From: Rhizophlyctis rosea
Lineage: Eukaryota; Chytridiomycota; Chytridiomycetes; Rhizophlyctidales; Rhizophlyctidaceae
Direction of reading: 5' to 3'
Length of the DNA: 64,000 nt
NCBI GenBank assembly: GCA_027596075.1
Contig: JADGJC010000014.1
Location: forward strand, 1 to 64,000
Part shown: positions 46,841 through 60,230 of the stretch, one piece after another
Numbering within the stretch: the first letter of the stretch is position 1
How the letters are laid out: each line of letters opens with the position of its first letter
Notes under the pieces: model-generated
What the model saw: the letters and a program-made list of their open reading frames with translations, nothing else
Databases searched by the model: none
What the model was told of the DNA's origin: nothing
Program-made: the position numbers and the translations under genes

Positions 46841-47495
46841 GTTAATTTGGTTGCAGGTCGGAAAGCGGGTGGATACTGAGTAGATAATGAGTAGATAACT
46901 ACGCGACGCGTTGTGTTGAGAGAAGCAAATTGCAAAAAGTGAATGAGGGTTCCTGCAGGTAAGTGTATGTGGTTCCTGTACTTATATTGGATTGTTGGGA
47001 TTGCGGTGTCTTTTAGTAACGCAATGCGAACCACCTGACCAACGAACGACGCTTTCTGTGGAATTCAGAGGTGGGTGGGGAAGGTTACGGAAAACTTGCA
47101 ATGGTGACTTTGGGGCATCAGGAAGCAAGACGGCAACCAGACACCCCACCCATGGCTCACATGGCACAGCCACGAGACCATCGAAATGACATCAGTACAG
47201 CCACTGTGGTCGAAATGGTGACTCTGCTGGTGAGGCAGTTGCTGGCCGAATATTGGGAGCTGGCGGCTTAATTAAGTATGCCCCTGACTCCATCACGTGA
47301 TAATGAATTCCCTTTATTGCCACGCGGGCCTGTCATGGCTCCAGTCGCGACTCGCGACTACTCGATGGTTGTTCGTTGTGAGCTCATCTCACTTTTACCC
47401 AGATCACTACCGGTGTGCTTGAGAATTCCCCTCCCATCTAGCTGCCGGGTTGTCTTGAACATACCTTCCCACGTACATTTAGCATAGCAGACGTG
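46841..47495. promoter_or_regulatory. Divergent intergenic region upstream of glucosidase II
   Basis: About 650 bp between the small unknown gene (minus) and glucosidase II alpha (plus). Presumed promoters; no clear motif or further gene. Confidence 0.35.
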
Positions 47496-50400
47496 ATGCG
47501 GACGACTTCTGTCAAAGCAGTGGTCCCCCACTTTCTGCTTTGGGTCGCATTCATAGTGCTGACCTGTTTTCCCCAACCCGGAGAAATGGTGAAGCAGCAG
47601 GATTTTAAAACTTGTAACCAGAGTGGTTTCTGTCGGCGACACCGAGCTTATGCTGATCTTGCGGACATAACCACAAACCATGTCTCCCCGTATGAGCTGG
47701 TGCCAGGCTCCGTCAAAGTGGACGAACACAAGGGGCTAGTCACTGCCGACCTTATAGACTCCGTTAGCAAGGTTCCTTTCACCTTCTCCATCGCCTTCTT
47801 CGAAAAAAACACCGCGCGCGTTCAGATTAAAGAAGCAAAACCGCCTAAACCCCGGTATCACGAAGCGGCCGAGTTCGCAATTGAGAAACTTCCCTACTAC
47901 GTGCCTGTGAAAGACGCGTCTTCTACCGATGATGAGGTTACCGTTACCTTTGGCGATGACAAACAGAACCGTTTGGTATTGCACAAAAAACCTTTCCAGT
48001 TCGAATTTTCCGTCAACGGTGTTCCAGCTGTCAGCTTCAACGAGCGGGGTTATTTATATTATGAGCACCAACGGGCTAAGGAAGATCCGCCTGCGCTGGA
48101 GAAGCAGGAAGCGGCTGCCGAAGATGTTCCAGCAGACCATGAGCAGAACCTCTCAGATCATGAGGAGGAAGTGAAGAGGCTTAAGGAAGAGTTGGAAAAG
48201 GATCTATGGCAGGAGACTTTCAATGGGAAGACCGATACCAAACCTCACGGTAATGCCAGTCAAAGTAGCGGCAGGATTTATAGTCAAAGGTTCTCATGAT
48301 CTATGCAGGTCCCACTTCCATCGGTTTTGATGTCAACTTCCCGGGGTCACAACATGTCTACGGTATTCCGCAGCACGCTGCCAGCTTTTCTTTGAAGGCG
48401 ACCAGGTATGTTTGTGGATGCCTTCACGTTGCCTCATGCACGACTGTTGACATGTATTCAGGGGCAAAGACAAAACGTTTGACGAGCCCTACCGTCTTTA
48501 CAACTTTGATGTATTCGAATACGAGATTGACAGCCCAATGGCATTGTACGGATCCATCCCTTTTATGCTTTCCCAAAAATCTGGCCTGTCTTCCGCAATC
48601 TTCTGGGTAAACTCTGCGGAAATGTGGATTGACGTAGAGAAATCTGCTGGCACGGGAACATTGGTAGGCCGTTCTGCTGCCTAATTTTCTTCGAACGACC
48701 ACAAACATTCTCATCTGTCAAAAGGCGAAGCTCGCGAAGTACATTCCGTTCGGCACTTCCAAGCACACCACCTCCACTTCAACCAGCACACATTGGTATG
48801 CGGAATCCGGCGAACTGGACTTCTTCGTGTTCTTGGGCCCAACCCCACACGAAGTCGTTGATGCCTTTACGAGTCTCACTGGACGTCCGACGATGCCTCA
48901 GCAGTTTTCGCTCGCCTATCATCAATGCCGCTGGAACTACTTGGACCAGCAAGATGTTGCTGAAGTGGACGCGAACTTTGACAAGTATGACATTCCGTAC
49001 GACGTGATCTGGCTGGACATCGAGCACACCGATGGGAAGAAGTACTTTACATGGGACCCTGTCAAGTTTGCTACTCCGAAGGATATGCTCAAAGCTTTGG
49101 ATGTGAAGCATCGGAAGGTCAGACTTCGGTCAATGTAGGGACGGTGATGGAGCGAGAAGCTGACAAGTTTCTGCAGATGGTCACTATCATTGACCCGCAT
49201 ATCAAGAAGGAGGACGGCTATCATATTTACAAGGAAGCCGCAGGGAAAGGGCTTTACGTCAAAGATAAAGATGGGAACGATTTTGAAGGGTGGTGCTGGC
49301 CAGGTATATATAGACATTTCCCATGATGGGAAGATCTTCCGATTACGGTGATTGAAAGCCTTTTTCAGGCAACTCTCAATGGTTGGACTATACCAACCCG
49401 AAGGCTCGCGAGTACTGGGCAAACAAATTCAATTACGACCAGTATGAGTCCGCCCCGAACTTGTACACGTGGAACGACATGAACGAGGTAGGGCTCACTA
49501 ATAGGTTTCCGGATTATGTCGCTTCCGATGGTTAACGAATCGTATAGCCCTCCGTCTTCAGCGGCCCCGAAATTACTATGCCGAAGGATAACATTCACCA
49601 CAACGGCTGGGAGCACCGCGAGGTCCATAACCTGTACGGCATGCTTCTTCAGCGCTCCACCTTTGACGGCCATCTGCTCCGGAGCAACAACAACGACAGA
49701 CCGTTTATTCTGTCTCGGGCCTTCTTTGCGGGGACGCAGCGTTATGGCGCGATCTGGACCGGTGATAACTTCGCCAAGTGGGATCATATGGCTGCTTCTG
49801 TGCCGATGATTTTGTCAATTGGGTTGTCTGGTGTGACGTTTGCTGGCGGTACGTAGGGCTCATGGCTGGGAACTTATTGGAGAGCAGAGAACACTAACGC
49901 TGTCCACAGCGGACGTGGGCGGTTTCTTCGGCAACCCCGAACCAGAGTTGCTGGTGCGGTGGTATCAGCTCGGCGCTTTCCAGCCTTTCTTCCGTGCTCA
50001 TGCCCACATTGACACCAAGCGTCGCGAACCCTGGCTCTTCGGCGAGCCTTATACCGGCCTTATTCGCGATGCCATTCGTGAGCGGTATAAGATCTTGCCG
50101 TACATTTACACGCTTGCGTGGGAGAGTTACTTGAACGGAGCTCCTATCATGAGGCCGATGTTCTGGGAAGACATCGAGGACGAGGGGACATTCGGCATTG
50201 ACGACCAGTTCTTGCTTGGTCGGTCTATTTTGGTTAAGGGTGTTGCAACCCAGGATCAAACATCGGTTGATGTTTACTTGCCGAAGTCATCTGTAAGTGT
50301 GGCTTATCGTTATGTGCTCAATGAATATGACTGTGGCATAAGCTTACATCAATGCTACGATCTAGGTCTGGTACAATTACTGGACCCACGCCAAGGTGAA

Positions 50401-50968
50401 GTCCGGAACACTCAAAGTTGAAACGCCCTTGGACACGATTGCCGTATTCCTCCGCGGAGGCTCCATCCTTCCTCGTCGCGAGCGTGTACGCCGGTCGTCA
50501 TCCTTGATGGCTACGGACCCTTACACATTGCTCGTTGCACTGGATGCTGAGGTAAGATATTGTCATGTGCATGCAAAGTAAGCAACAGTATTCAACTCCA
50601 ATTATGCGATACAGGGGAAAGCCGATGGCCACCTCTACGCCGATGACGGCCACAGCTACGCCTTCCAAAACGGACAGTACATCCTAAATGAGTTCCAGTT
50701 CGAGGAAGGAACACTCAGTTCCCGTCCTATTAGGATTGGTAGCATAGGTGCTGGGAAGGAGCTTTCTGTCAAGGAGAGCAGGAAGATTGGAGCGCGGGTG
50801 GAGAGGGTTGTTGTTTTGGGATTGAAGGCCGTGCCGAAGAGGGTTAAATTGGCAGGGGGGGATAAGGTGGAGTTTAGTAGTGAGAAGTTGGTGGATGGAG
50901 GGCTTAGGGTTGTTGTCAAGATGCCAGAGGTGTGGGTTGGGGAGAAGTGGTCACTTGTTTTTGAATAG
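47496..50968 (+). CDS. GANAB: Glucosidase II alpha subunit (GH31)
   Basis: ER enzyme that trims the two alpha-1,3-glucoses from N-glycans and so drives the calnexin cycle. About ten exons; start ATG at 47496 (a GTG precedes it), stop at 50966-50968. The signal peptide [14 protein letters not shown] is followed by [14 protein letters not shown], a hallmark of the family. The N-terminal beta domain ends near [23 protein letters not shown]. The (beta/alpha)8 barrel contains [21 protein letters not shown] and [20 protein letters not shown], whose first Asp is the nucleophile; an intron splits this motif after NE. Acid/base region [22 protein letters not shown] and [16 protein letters not shown] follow, then [11 protein letters not shown]. 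The C-terminal beta domains end [12 protein letters not shown]. It is functionally coupled to the PDI gene of this window. Sure. Confidence 0.95.
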
Positions 50969-51037
50969 GTGATTTATGTAGCTTTTGGGAAGAGATTAGT
51001 GTAGCCATTTTGAATAGGATGGGTGTCACGTTGGATA

Positions 51038-52492
51038 TTATGATATATTATCTTCAGAAGTGAGATCATCATGTAGGAGTTCGTAAGTGTGGTCTGTCTC
51101 ACTATCTACTACCCCCAAGTCGTCAAGATCCAGATCGACGCCATCCACTGCCGCAGTCAAACCGCCCACATCCCTATCTAAATGTTCCACCCCCGGGTGC
51201 CTTCCACCATCTGTCCCTTCCGAATCGGAGTCCTCCCCATGTGGCTCATGATCAGAGTCGTCCTCATCAACAGCATCATACACGAATACAAAATCCGCTA
51301 GGTCCGCATGCAGGTCTCCCACTGCAGATTGCAACTTTTGAGTTTGATCATCCGACAGTGCCCATACTTTGGAACCAGAGCGGGGTCTGGCAGATGCAGG
51401 ACCCTCACCATCCTCATCATCAGAATCGGAGTCCACCTCATCGGTGTCGCCACCAAGCAACCCATCTCTACCCTGGTCCTCCTCCTCTTCCTCCCCCAGA
51501 CCGTCAGTATCCTCCTTCCCCATCAAGCCCTCCCTCCCTTCATCCACAGCCCTCACAAACGGTTTCACATACTCATCCCCAAGCAATTCCCTCTGCGACC
51601 GACACGTGATAACAAGAGGCTTCTCAAACCCAGCTTGAACCACACGCTCCGGAGCACCAAACCCAAACTCTGCGTGACCTGCACCGCAGATGGCAAGGAC
51701 TTTGCAGTCTGACGTTGGTGCTTCTCGGAGGGTTTGGCAGATGATGTGGGAGAGGGAAGCGTCTCTTAGAATTTGGGAGGGGAAGATGCGGCGGAGGGAT
51801 CGGTCTGCTTCTGAGTCTGAGGAGGTGGTAAAGGTTGTGGTGGGTGGGGTATATGGTGTTCCTGTGATGGCGCTTTTGAAGTATTGGAAGTGGGCTGGTG
51901 AGCCGTGCATGTGGTTTTGGATGTCGGGGTCTATCCATCCCATGTTTGCAGCATGTTCTATGGCTGCATCTGGACCTTCGGGGCTCAGGGCTTTGCGGGC
52001 TGCTGAGCGGGGAAGGAAGCCCGCAAGGATGCGGACATTGAGAGATTTTGCGGTTTGGAGGAGGTAGCCGTAGTGTGTACGGATGTTGAAGCCTTCTTCA
52101 CCGGATTCTTCGTATTTGGTACAGAGGTCATCCGCAGTTATCTTGCCCAATAGGAAGTCGTCAAGGAGGGGTTGTTGAGTTTGGTTGAAGTGTTCTAGGA
52201 CTAGAGTCATAGTTGATGATGGGGAGCGGAGAGATGCGAGAACATGAAGCGTGGCAAGTTGAGCAAGGAGAAGGTGAGGTTGAGAATGATGTTCACCAAA
52301 GACTATGACGCGAGTAGCGTGTGAGGTCAGACGGGCGGGAATACAAGTGGTCAGTGGGAGAGGAGGGGCTATTGTGCCTGGTGTGTGAAAGCGGATGGAG
52401 CGATACTGTGGAGGGAGGAACGCGCTGGCTAGGTCGGCTGGCGAGAAGGCGGCTGCGAGGTCCTCCTGAGATGGCTGTTGATTCTCCATCAT
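51038..52492 (-). CDS. ChaN-like (Tiki/EreA superfamily, DUF399) protein
   Basis: Member of the haem-binding-uptake ChaN-like family, whose bacterial members are iron-regulated lipoproteins and whose structural relatives include metalloprotease-like Tiki proteins. Single exon of 484 residues; the first in-frame ATG is 52492 (an upstream codon is TTG). Conserved features: RVIVFGEHHSQPHL with the GE..H signature, LVLEHFNQTQQPLLDDFL, RTHYGYLLQTAKSLNVRILAGFLPR, and CGAGHAEFGFG near residue 285, corresponding to the family's second histidine motif. The N-terminus lacks a signal peptide. The last 170 residues are very acidic (Asp/Glu runs), absent from bacterial ChaN. Function in fungi is unknown. 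Confidence 0.85.
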   Translation of the reverse strand: MMENQQPSQEDLAAAFSPADLASAFLPPQYRSIRFHTPGTIAPPLPLTTCIPARLTSHATRVIVFGEHHSQPHLLLAQLATLHVLASLRSPSSTMTLVLEHFNQTQQPLLDDFLLGKITADDLCTKYEESGEEGFNIRTHYGYLLQTAKSLNVRILAGFLPRSAARKALSPEGPDAAIEHAANMGWIDPDIQNHMHGSPAHFQYFKSAITGTPYTPPTTTFTTSSDSEADRSLRRIFPSQILRDASLSHIICQTLREAPTSDCKVLAICGAGHAEFGFGAPERVVQAGFEKPLVITCRSQRELLGDEYVKPFVRAVDEGREGLMGKEDTDGLGEEEEEDQGRDGLLGGDTDEVDSDSDDEDGEGPASARPRSGSKVWALSDDQTQKLQSAVGDLHADLADFVFVYDAVDEDDSDHEPHGEDSDSEGTDGGRHPGVEHLDRDVGGLTAAVDGVDLDLDDLGVVDSETDHTYELLHDDLTSEDNIS

Positions 52493-52940
52493 TGCGTCAA
52501 ATGCAATGGCGCTCAAGGTTATGATGAGGATGGTTTTTGCTACTGGAATATTGTTAGTAAACAGAAGAACCTCTATATATAGTAAATATTACGTGTTTTC
52601 GCAGTTAGACCAGGCAAACACTCGTGACCGCCACGGCCTGACAGGTAATATGAAAGGAAGTTGGATGAGGGACTTGAATTCAGGCTGGGTGAGAGTTCTG
52701 GAGAAGCGCAAGCGGGAGAAGTGGGCAGGCTGGACGTGTGGTGGCACAATTTACAGTGACGTGGGATTGGTCATGGATTGCCAAATGCGTTATGGACACA
52801 AATGACCCTCGGGTTCAACAATCTCCCAGTCCCACACGCATTTCCAGAGTCCAGACTCTTTCCTCTCAAACCTTTCCCCAATTTCCGATACCCATTGCCA
52901 ACACTACAATCAACCCAACCTTCTCCAGCATACATACACA
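52493..52940. promoter_or_regulatory. Divergent intergenic region upstream of histone H3
   Basis: About 450 bp between the ChaN-like and H3 start codons. It ends in a pyrimidine-rich leader just before the H3 ATG. No clean histone promoter element was identified. Confidence 0.4.
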
Positions 52941-53637
<697 letters not shown>

Positions 53638-54096
53638 ATCCACTTCTCATTTGAATATGGTTGTGGTATGTAGTTAGCCCATCATTTGTGGAATCTGCCA
53701 CATGAGCCCTAACCATTCTACTAATAGGTGCTGCTGTTAGCGCATGAAGCTGATTGCTAGCTTGTGAAATATGGTGTACCGGAATTTTTACTTTTTTTGT
53801 TGATATTGCATGTTTTTTTAGTTGTACAAGTATAGTTTAGTTGTTGGTGCAGCGGGAATAACAAAAATGTTGTGCCGTTTCCAGCCATACGTCTGTTTGC
53901 AGAGTTGTGTTTCCGATCTTGGTTGCTAAGGCAACAGAGCAGCCCCACAAGTGGCAAGGAAGAAGATGGTCACGAGCGCCGAACAAATGGTATTATGACA
54001 AATAATGTTTTGGATAAACACGTGATGCGATATGGTTACATGATTACAGTATTTACAGCATTGACAACAATATCCTTCCTGTTCCAACCCGATCCA
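53638..54096. other. Convergent 3' region
   Basis: About 460 bp between the H3 stop and the bZIP stop; AT-rich, presumably 3' UTRs. No gene seen. Confidence 0.45.
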
Positions 54097-55279
54097 CTAT
54101 GGATTTTTCAAAATAGGGAACCTCTCAAACACTTCCGCCGGAATTGTCCAATTCTTAGCATCCCATGGGTCACCGTGACACACCGCCTTGGCAATCAATT
54201 CGTCGCAAAGCGCCTTCATGTCAACATGCGCCCCGTACTTCAGAATCTTGTCCCGCAATGCGAAGCATGGGATGGAGTTTGCGCATTCTTCGGGCGAAGG
54301 GGCGTACAGGGAGTGCGGAGGGCAGCATGCTTGGATAGGATTTGATGTTGTAGCAGGCGGACAGCAGGAGGATGAGGAGCATGAGGAACCTGATGACGCG
54401 GTTGAAGGTGTGAGTTCCGGTGTTAGGCTGTTGAGGGATTCTGGTGTGAGAGGTTGTGGTACGGCGACTTGTGGAGGAGGGAGGTGAGGAGAGAGGTGGG
54501 AGGACGGAAGGTGAGGAGGAAGATGAGAAGAAAGATTTGATGAAGGAAGGTGAGGAGGAAGGTGCGTTGAAGAGAGTTGTGGCACAGCGAGTGGTGGTGA
54601 TGGCATTTCCGGTAGCGGGAGCGGAAGCGGAGGTTGAGGCCCGGGAAGTGGCATTTGCGGAACAGGAAGGATGGGATTCACCAGCTGCGATATCAGACCG
54701 ACACCGTCAGCTTACGATTCGCTCAATCCACAGCTCCTGCCATGATCATCTCGAAACATCTCAAGAAACTTACCGCACCGCTCCTAGCACTCTTCATCTC
54801 CGACAATGCCCTCGCAGCCAACATTACCGCCTCATTCGTCCCATCGGGACCCACCATCTGCGCGTCTTCAGGAAACCATGCAGAGAACGCCAACGCAAGC
54901 AGCTGCCGCATCTGCTCGTCGTTCTGTTCCATGACTTGCAGGCGCCGCCGCAGCTCGGCATTGTCCGATTCCATGACGGATAGACGCGATTGGAGGGCGG
55001 CAATTTCGGCCTGTTGACGTGACGTTTCTTGAGCTTTGCGGTCTGTTTTCATACATATTCATTAAACATCGATGGAAAACCAGGATTACATGGAAAACAT
55101 GCCACCATACCTCTCAACGCCTGCTGCGCCTGCCGGTTCTTCTCCCTCCTCCAAGCTGCCATGTCTTCGATAAACGGGTTGGGTTTCGCCCCAACCTTCT
55201 TCTTCACCTTCTGTTTGACCGGCGGCATTGTTGGAGGAAGTCCTGATGGTCTAGCAGCATCCTCATTCGTATCAGCCAT
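54097..55279 (-). CDS. AP-1-like bZIP transcription factor with C-terminal cysteine-rich domain
   Basis: Likely stress-responsive DNA-binding regul­ator of the Yap1/Pap1 type. Three exons: 55111-55279, 54774-55042, 54097-54684; 341 residues. The basic region WRREKNRQAQQALRDRKAQE spans the first intron and has the fungal AP-1 NxxAQxxxRxRK pattern. The leucine zipper follows (IAALQSRLSVMESDNAELRRRLQVMEQ). The third exon is Pro/Leu/Ser/His-rich, with tandem HLPPHLPSS-like units, then a Cys-rich stretch (SSCCPPATTSN..ACCPPHS) and a C-terminal block CFALRDKILKYGAHVDMKALCDELIAKAVC that resembles the redox-sensing c-CRD of Yap1/Pap1. It is divergently placed next to the ArsJ gene, 595 bp between starts, as expected for a local regulator. 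bZIP sure; redox role inferred. Confidence 0.87.
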
Positions 55280-55874
55280 TGCTATCTCAGGGTCGTCATA
55301 TATGTGCCTTTGAACCGGGTGGACGGAGCGCGGACTTAAGAAGGGGTGTAGGGGTAGTGGAAGCCCTATAAAAGTGGGGAATTCTCGATTGGTGGAGGTC
55401 TCCGAAGTGATAGATGGGTGAGTTTGGTGGCACGGGGGAGGCGTGCTTCAATTTGGCCAATCACGCGCGGTTGCTGATGATGAAGTGGTTCGTGTGCAAC
55501 CTTCCCCTAAATTGCGAAGGTCGCAGGTTGTTCTCCACTTTTTGACATTTGACCATCCGTACCTTGGGTATTCTTTCCATTTCAGACGCCGTTTTTCATG
55601 GAATTCTACAAAATTAGCAGCCCCTCATAATGAGCAGCTCTTCAGATACTGTAGGAACGGCCCATGCATCGTCCGTAAGATTGGAAGTGGTGGGTGAAGA
55701 TGGTCCGTATCAACAAGCTTCGGACGCGCTTCTCCATTTGAAAGTATTTCATAGTTTCCATTGCTGACATTAGGATGTCCCAATTCATCTGCAGCGCCCA
55801 AAACCATCGATGCCGACAAATCCACACCCACTCAAGGGAATAATGCAACTCATACCCACGACAACCGAACATCC
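55280..55874. promoter_or_regulatory. Shared promoter region of bZIP and arsJ
   Basis: Contains TATAAAAG at 55367-55374 in plus orientation and CCAAT boxes at 55457-55461 (plus) and 55388-55392 (inverted). No exact Yap-type site (TTACTAA, TTAGTAA) was found by eye. An ATG at 55630 could start an extra exon that ends in gtaaga at 55675, but it does not join the ArsJ frame, so it was not used. Confidence 0.45.
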
Positions 55875-57368
55875 ATGCGAAACTTCTTCATCATCGCTGG
55901 CGGATACATTGTGTTTACCGTCACGGACTCCGCATTACGCATGATAGTCTTGTTTGAACTATACCAAAGGCATTACCAGGTAAGATGGGGCAAAGAGACA
56001 GCCTTTCAGGTCCATTTCTACGAATGTTGTGCTGATTTGTATCCCGCCCAATGTTCGTCCCAGCCCCTAGATCTCGCCCTAATGTTCACCTCATACGAAG
56101 CCCTCGGGGTCATCACCAACCTCTTCGGCGGCATCATGGGTTCACGCTGGGGCCTCCGTCTCTGCATCCTCTCCGGCCTAACATTCCAACTCATCGGCAT
56201 CTCCCTCCTCTTCGTCCTCCTCCGCGCAACCGAATGGTCAAAAGCAGCAACCATCGGCTACGTAGTCTTTGCCCAATGTTTTGCCGGTGCAGCAAAGGAC
56301 TTGGTCAAGCTGGCGGGGAAGAGTGTGACAAAACTCGTCGCGAAGGATGACAGCGGGGTTCATTCCCCGCTCTTCAAGATGGTGGCATGGCTGACGGGGG
56401 CGAAGAACTCGGTGAAGGGGCTCGGGTTCTTTCTCGGGGCGCTGTTGCTGAACTTTGCGGGTTTGTGGCCATCACTGCTCGTGCTGGCTATTCTCTGCAT
56501 CCTTGTGCTACCCCCATGTTGGACACTTGCTCGTGACATTGGAGTTTCCAAATCTCCGACCAATCTGACACTTCGTCAAATATTCGATAAGGGATATGCA
56601 ATCAATATGTTGTCCCTTGCGCGGATATTCTTGTTTGGTGCTCGGGACGTATGGTTTGAAGTCGTACTACCCATCTACTTGCGCGGCATGTTCGGTTGGA
56701 GTTACACTGCCAGTGGCTGTTTCTTGGCTGGGTGGATCATCATTTACGGTGCAGTGCAGAGTGCCACGCCTGTATACATCTTGAAGCCGTTGGGCAGCTA
56801 TCCTGTCAAGAGGTGAGTTGACATCATACCATACCCTTCGACATCAACGCGCAGTCTTGATCAAGTGTCCTCATACCGCTTCCTCTAGGGGCACTATCCT
56901 TGTACCATGGACCATCTCTCTGATAGCAATCATTGTTGCACTGGCAGCTTATCAAACAGTGGAACGCGACGTACCACTCGGCTCGGGCACTGCAGGCATG
57001 TTGGCCAGTATGATTGTCCTATTGGCACTGTTCGCGTTCTTCTTTGCCGTCAACTCTTCCATTCATTCGTATCTGATCGTGGCATATGCGGGCAAGGATA
57101 AGGTGGCGATCAACGTTGGGTTCTATTGTAAGTGCAGAAGCTTTGATCATTGGATTCATGTACAATCACTGACACCAGTTTCGCAGACTGTGCAAACGCC
57201 ATCGGAAGACTGACTGGCACGGTGCTCTCGGGATGGTTATATCAGTATTATGGCTTATATGCCTGCCTCTGGGCCTCATCGGTGTTTTTAGTTGTTTGTA
57301 GTGTGGTCAGTGTGTTCTTGCCGTCGCCTGCCCAGAAGGAGAAGGAAACTATACCTCTTCCTGCCTGA
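55875..57368 (+). CDS. arsJ: ArsJ-like MFS organoarsenical exporter
   Basis: In bacteria ArsJ exports 1-arseno-3-phosphoglycerate, made from arsenate by GAPDH. Four exons, 55875-55979, 56064-56812, 56889-57127, 57187-57368, code for 424 residues. The start at 55875 gives MRNFFIIAGGYIVFTVTDSALRMIVLF, matching the bacterial N-terminus. Other matches: YEALGVITNLFGGIMGSRWGLR, GAAKDLVKLAGKSVTKLV, LTGAKNSVKGLGFFLGA, FLFGARDVWFEVVLPIYLRG, AVNSSIHSYLIVAYA, VGFYYCANAIGRLTGTVLSGWLYQYYG. The first intron (84 nt) is a multiple of three without stops, so it looks coding; splicing it restores the family alignment. Bacterial-type gene with fungal introns suggests an old transfer. It is next to an AP-1-like bZIP. 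No GAPDH gene is in the window. Family sure; transport role inferred. Confidence 0.9.
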
Positions 57369-57727
57369 TTGGTTGATATTCAACTTTCGTAATAGCATGA
57401 GACGTTGCATCCCCCCTTATTCTTAATGTGTAAATAGCCCCATGTTGTGATAAGAAACACATATGAGTCTAGTATGAAGTACCGTTTTCCACCTCACAGA
57501 ATGTATGATACTAGCGGCCATACAGGAACTTTCTTCCTGTTTGCTATGATTGGTAGCGGAACAAGACCCGCGCGACGGTGGTGGCGCAGCACTATGTCTG
57601 AGCCACTGTGGATATTTTTGCCCCTCTCGAACTTGGAGCCGACCTGGCACCACCAGCACCCTCTCTTTCGCCTGTTTCCCACTTGTCGTCGCCTCCACAC
57701 ATTGCCACTCGCACCCAGCATCATAAA
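57369..57727. other. Intergenic region
   Basis: About 360 bp between the ArsJ stop and the UPF0390 start, both on the plus strand. No gene seen; the distal half is probably the promoter of the next gene. Confidence 0.4.
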
Positions 57728-58163
57728 ATGGCACAAGGTCTAGTCAAGAAGGCTGGTGCAGCAGCCGCAAAGAAGGCTCAGGAGCAGAAAGCTCTCGGTC
57801 CCAAACGACGAGAGGGTGAGTCAGCTGTTCTTTGAGTTTTATGGTACTGGCACTTAGAGGTAACGTGCTCACATATCCGAACTTTCAGGCAAATACATAG
57901 CACCGAAAAGTAGAAAGCTCATTACACAAAAGAACCTTCAAAAGGTATGCTTTGTGCAGCTCGCGTTACATTTCGTTCAAAACCACGTTCAGGGACTAAC
58001 TGACTTTGCTGTGCAGAAACTATCCTCTGGCTCGATAGCGGCAACCGAAAAGATCATGGCTGCACGTGCGGGCGCAACGGGCAAATTGACCATCATGAAG
58101 GGTCTTGCGGATAAGGCTAGGGCGGAAGAAAAGGCGAAGGAGGCAGCTAAGACGAAGAAATGA
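57728..58163 (+). CDS. UPF0390 / C19orf53-like small basic protein
   Basis: Small Lys/Ala-rich nuclear-type protein of unknown function. Three exons: 57728-57815, 57889-57944, 58017-58163; 96 residues. The N-terminus MAQGLVKKAGAAAAKK and the later GPKRREGKYIAPKSRKLITQKNL resemble the UPF0390 signature (ALGPKKG..IAPK..). The C-terminus is a charged helix. All introns are short with canonical ends and in phase. Confidence 0.8.
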
Positions 58164-58626
58164 ACTGGATTTTGGATCATTGTTGGAATGCTCGGACGGA
58201 TCGGCGGTTTCGTGTATCATAGTTATGCCTGCGCTGTAGTTTACTTTTGTGTATGTTAACTTATCTATCATTGGTGAAGTCACATCATTTCGGACTTATA
58301 TGTGTGATATCATGTGCGACGAAAGAGATGTTGTGGAGAGGAATTTTTACAGCTTCCGCTCCAAAAGAGTTGAAGACCACTCTGAACATGGTTTTATCAA
58401 TGGAATATGGCGATTCAGGCTCTTTGAAGGCAATGAAGTTCATAAAAGACGTCACAATCGCCGTTCGAGTTTGTCTCATGAAGTTTACCTGAATTTGACA
58501 TGTGGCGCAGCAGGGGTAATTTCACCCACCCCCTCTAACTGGACCAACTTTTCACCAACCTTCACTTCTCATCGTCCCTACCACTTCTATACTATACCCG
58601 TCTGCGTAAACACTCTCCACACGAAA
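58164..58626. other. Intergenic region
   Basis: About 460 bp with one 147-codon open frame that ends inside the next gene and has no similarity of its own. Presumed promoter of the dehydratase gene. Confidence 0.4.
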
Positions 58627-60056
<1,430 letters not shown>

Positions 60057-60230
60057 TGTATGTAGTTTGTCAATAGCGGAAAATCCATAGGAACAGGTAT
60101 TATATAATCAAGATGTGTGCGTCCACTAGTTATTAGCAAAACATAATATACAAAGGGTAACAAAGGATTCAATACATCAATGATGAAGTGACTATAATAA
60201 GTAAGGAAAAGGGAACCTACAACCGAAGCC

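Noticed and set aside
55630..55674. Extra 5' coding exon for arsJ
   Set aside because: Ends in a good donor but joins the ArsJ exon out of phase; the ATG at 55875 matches the family N-terminus.
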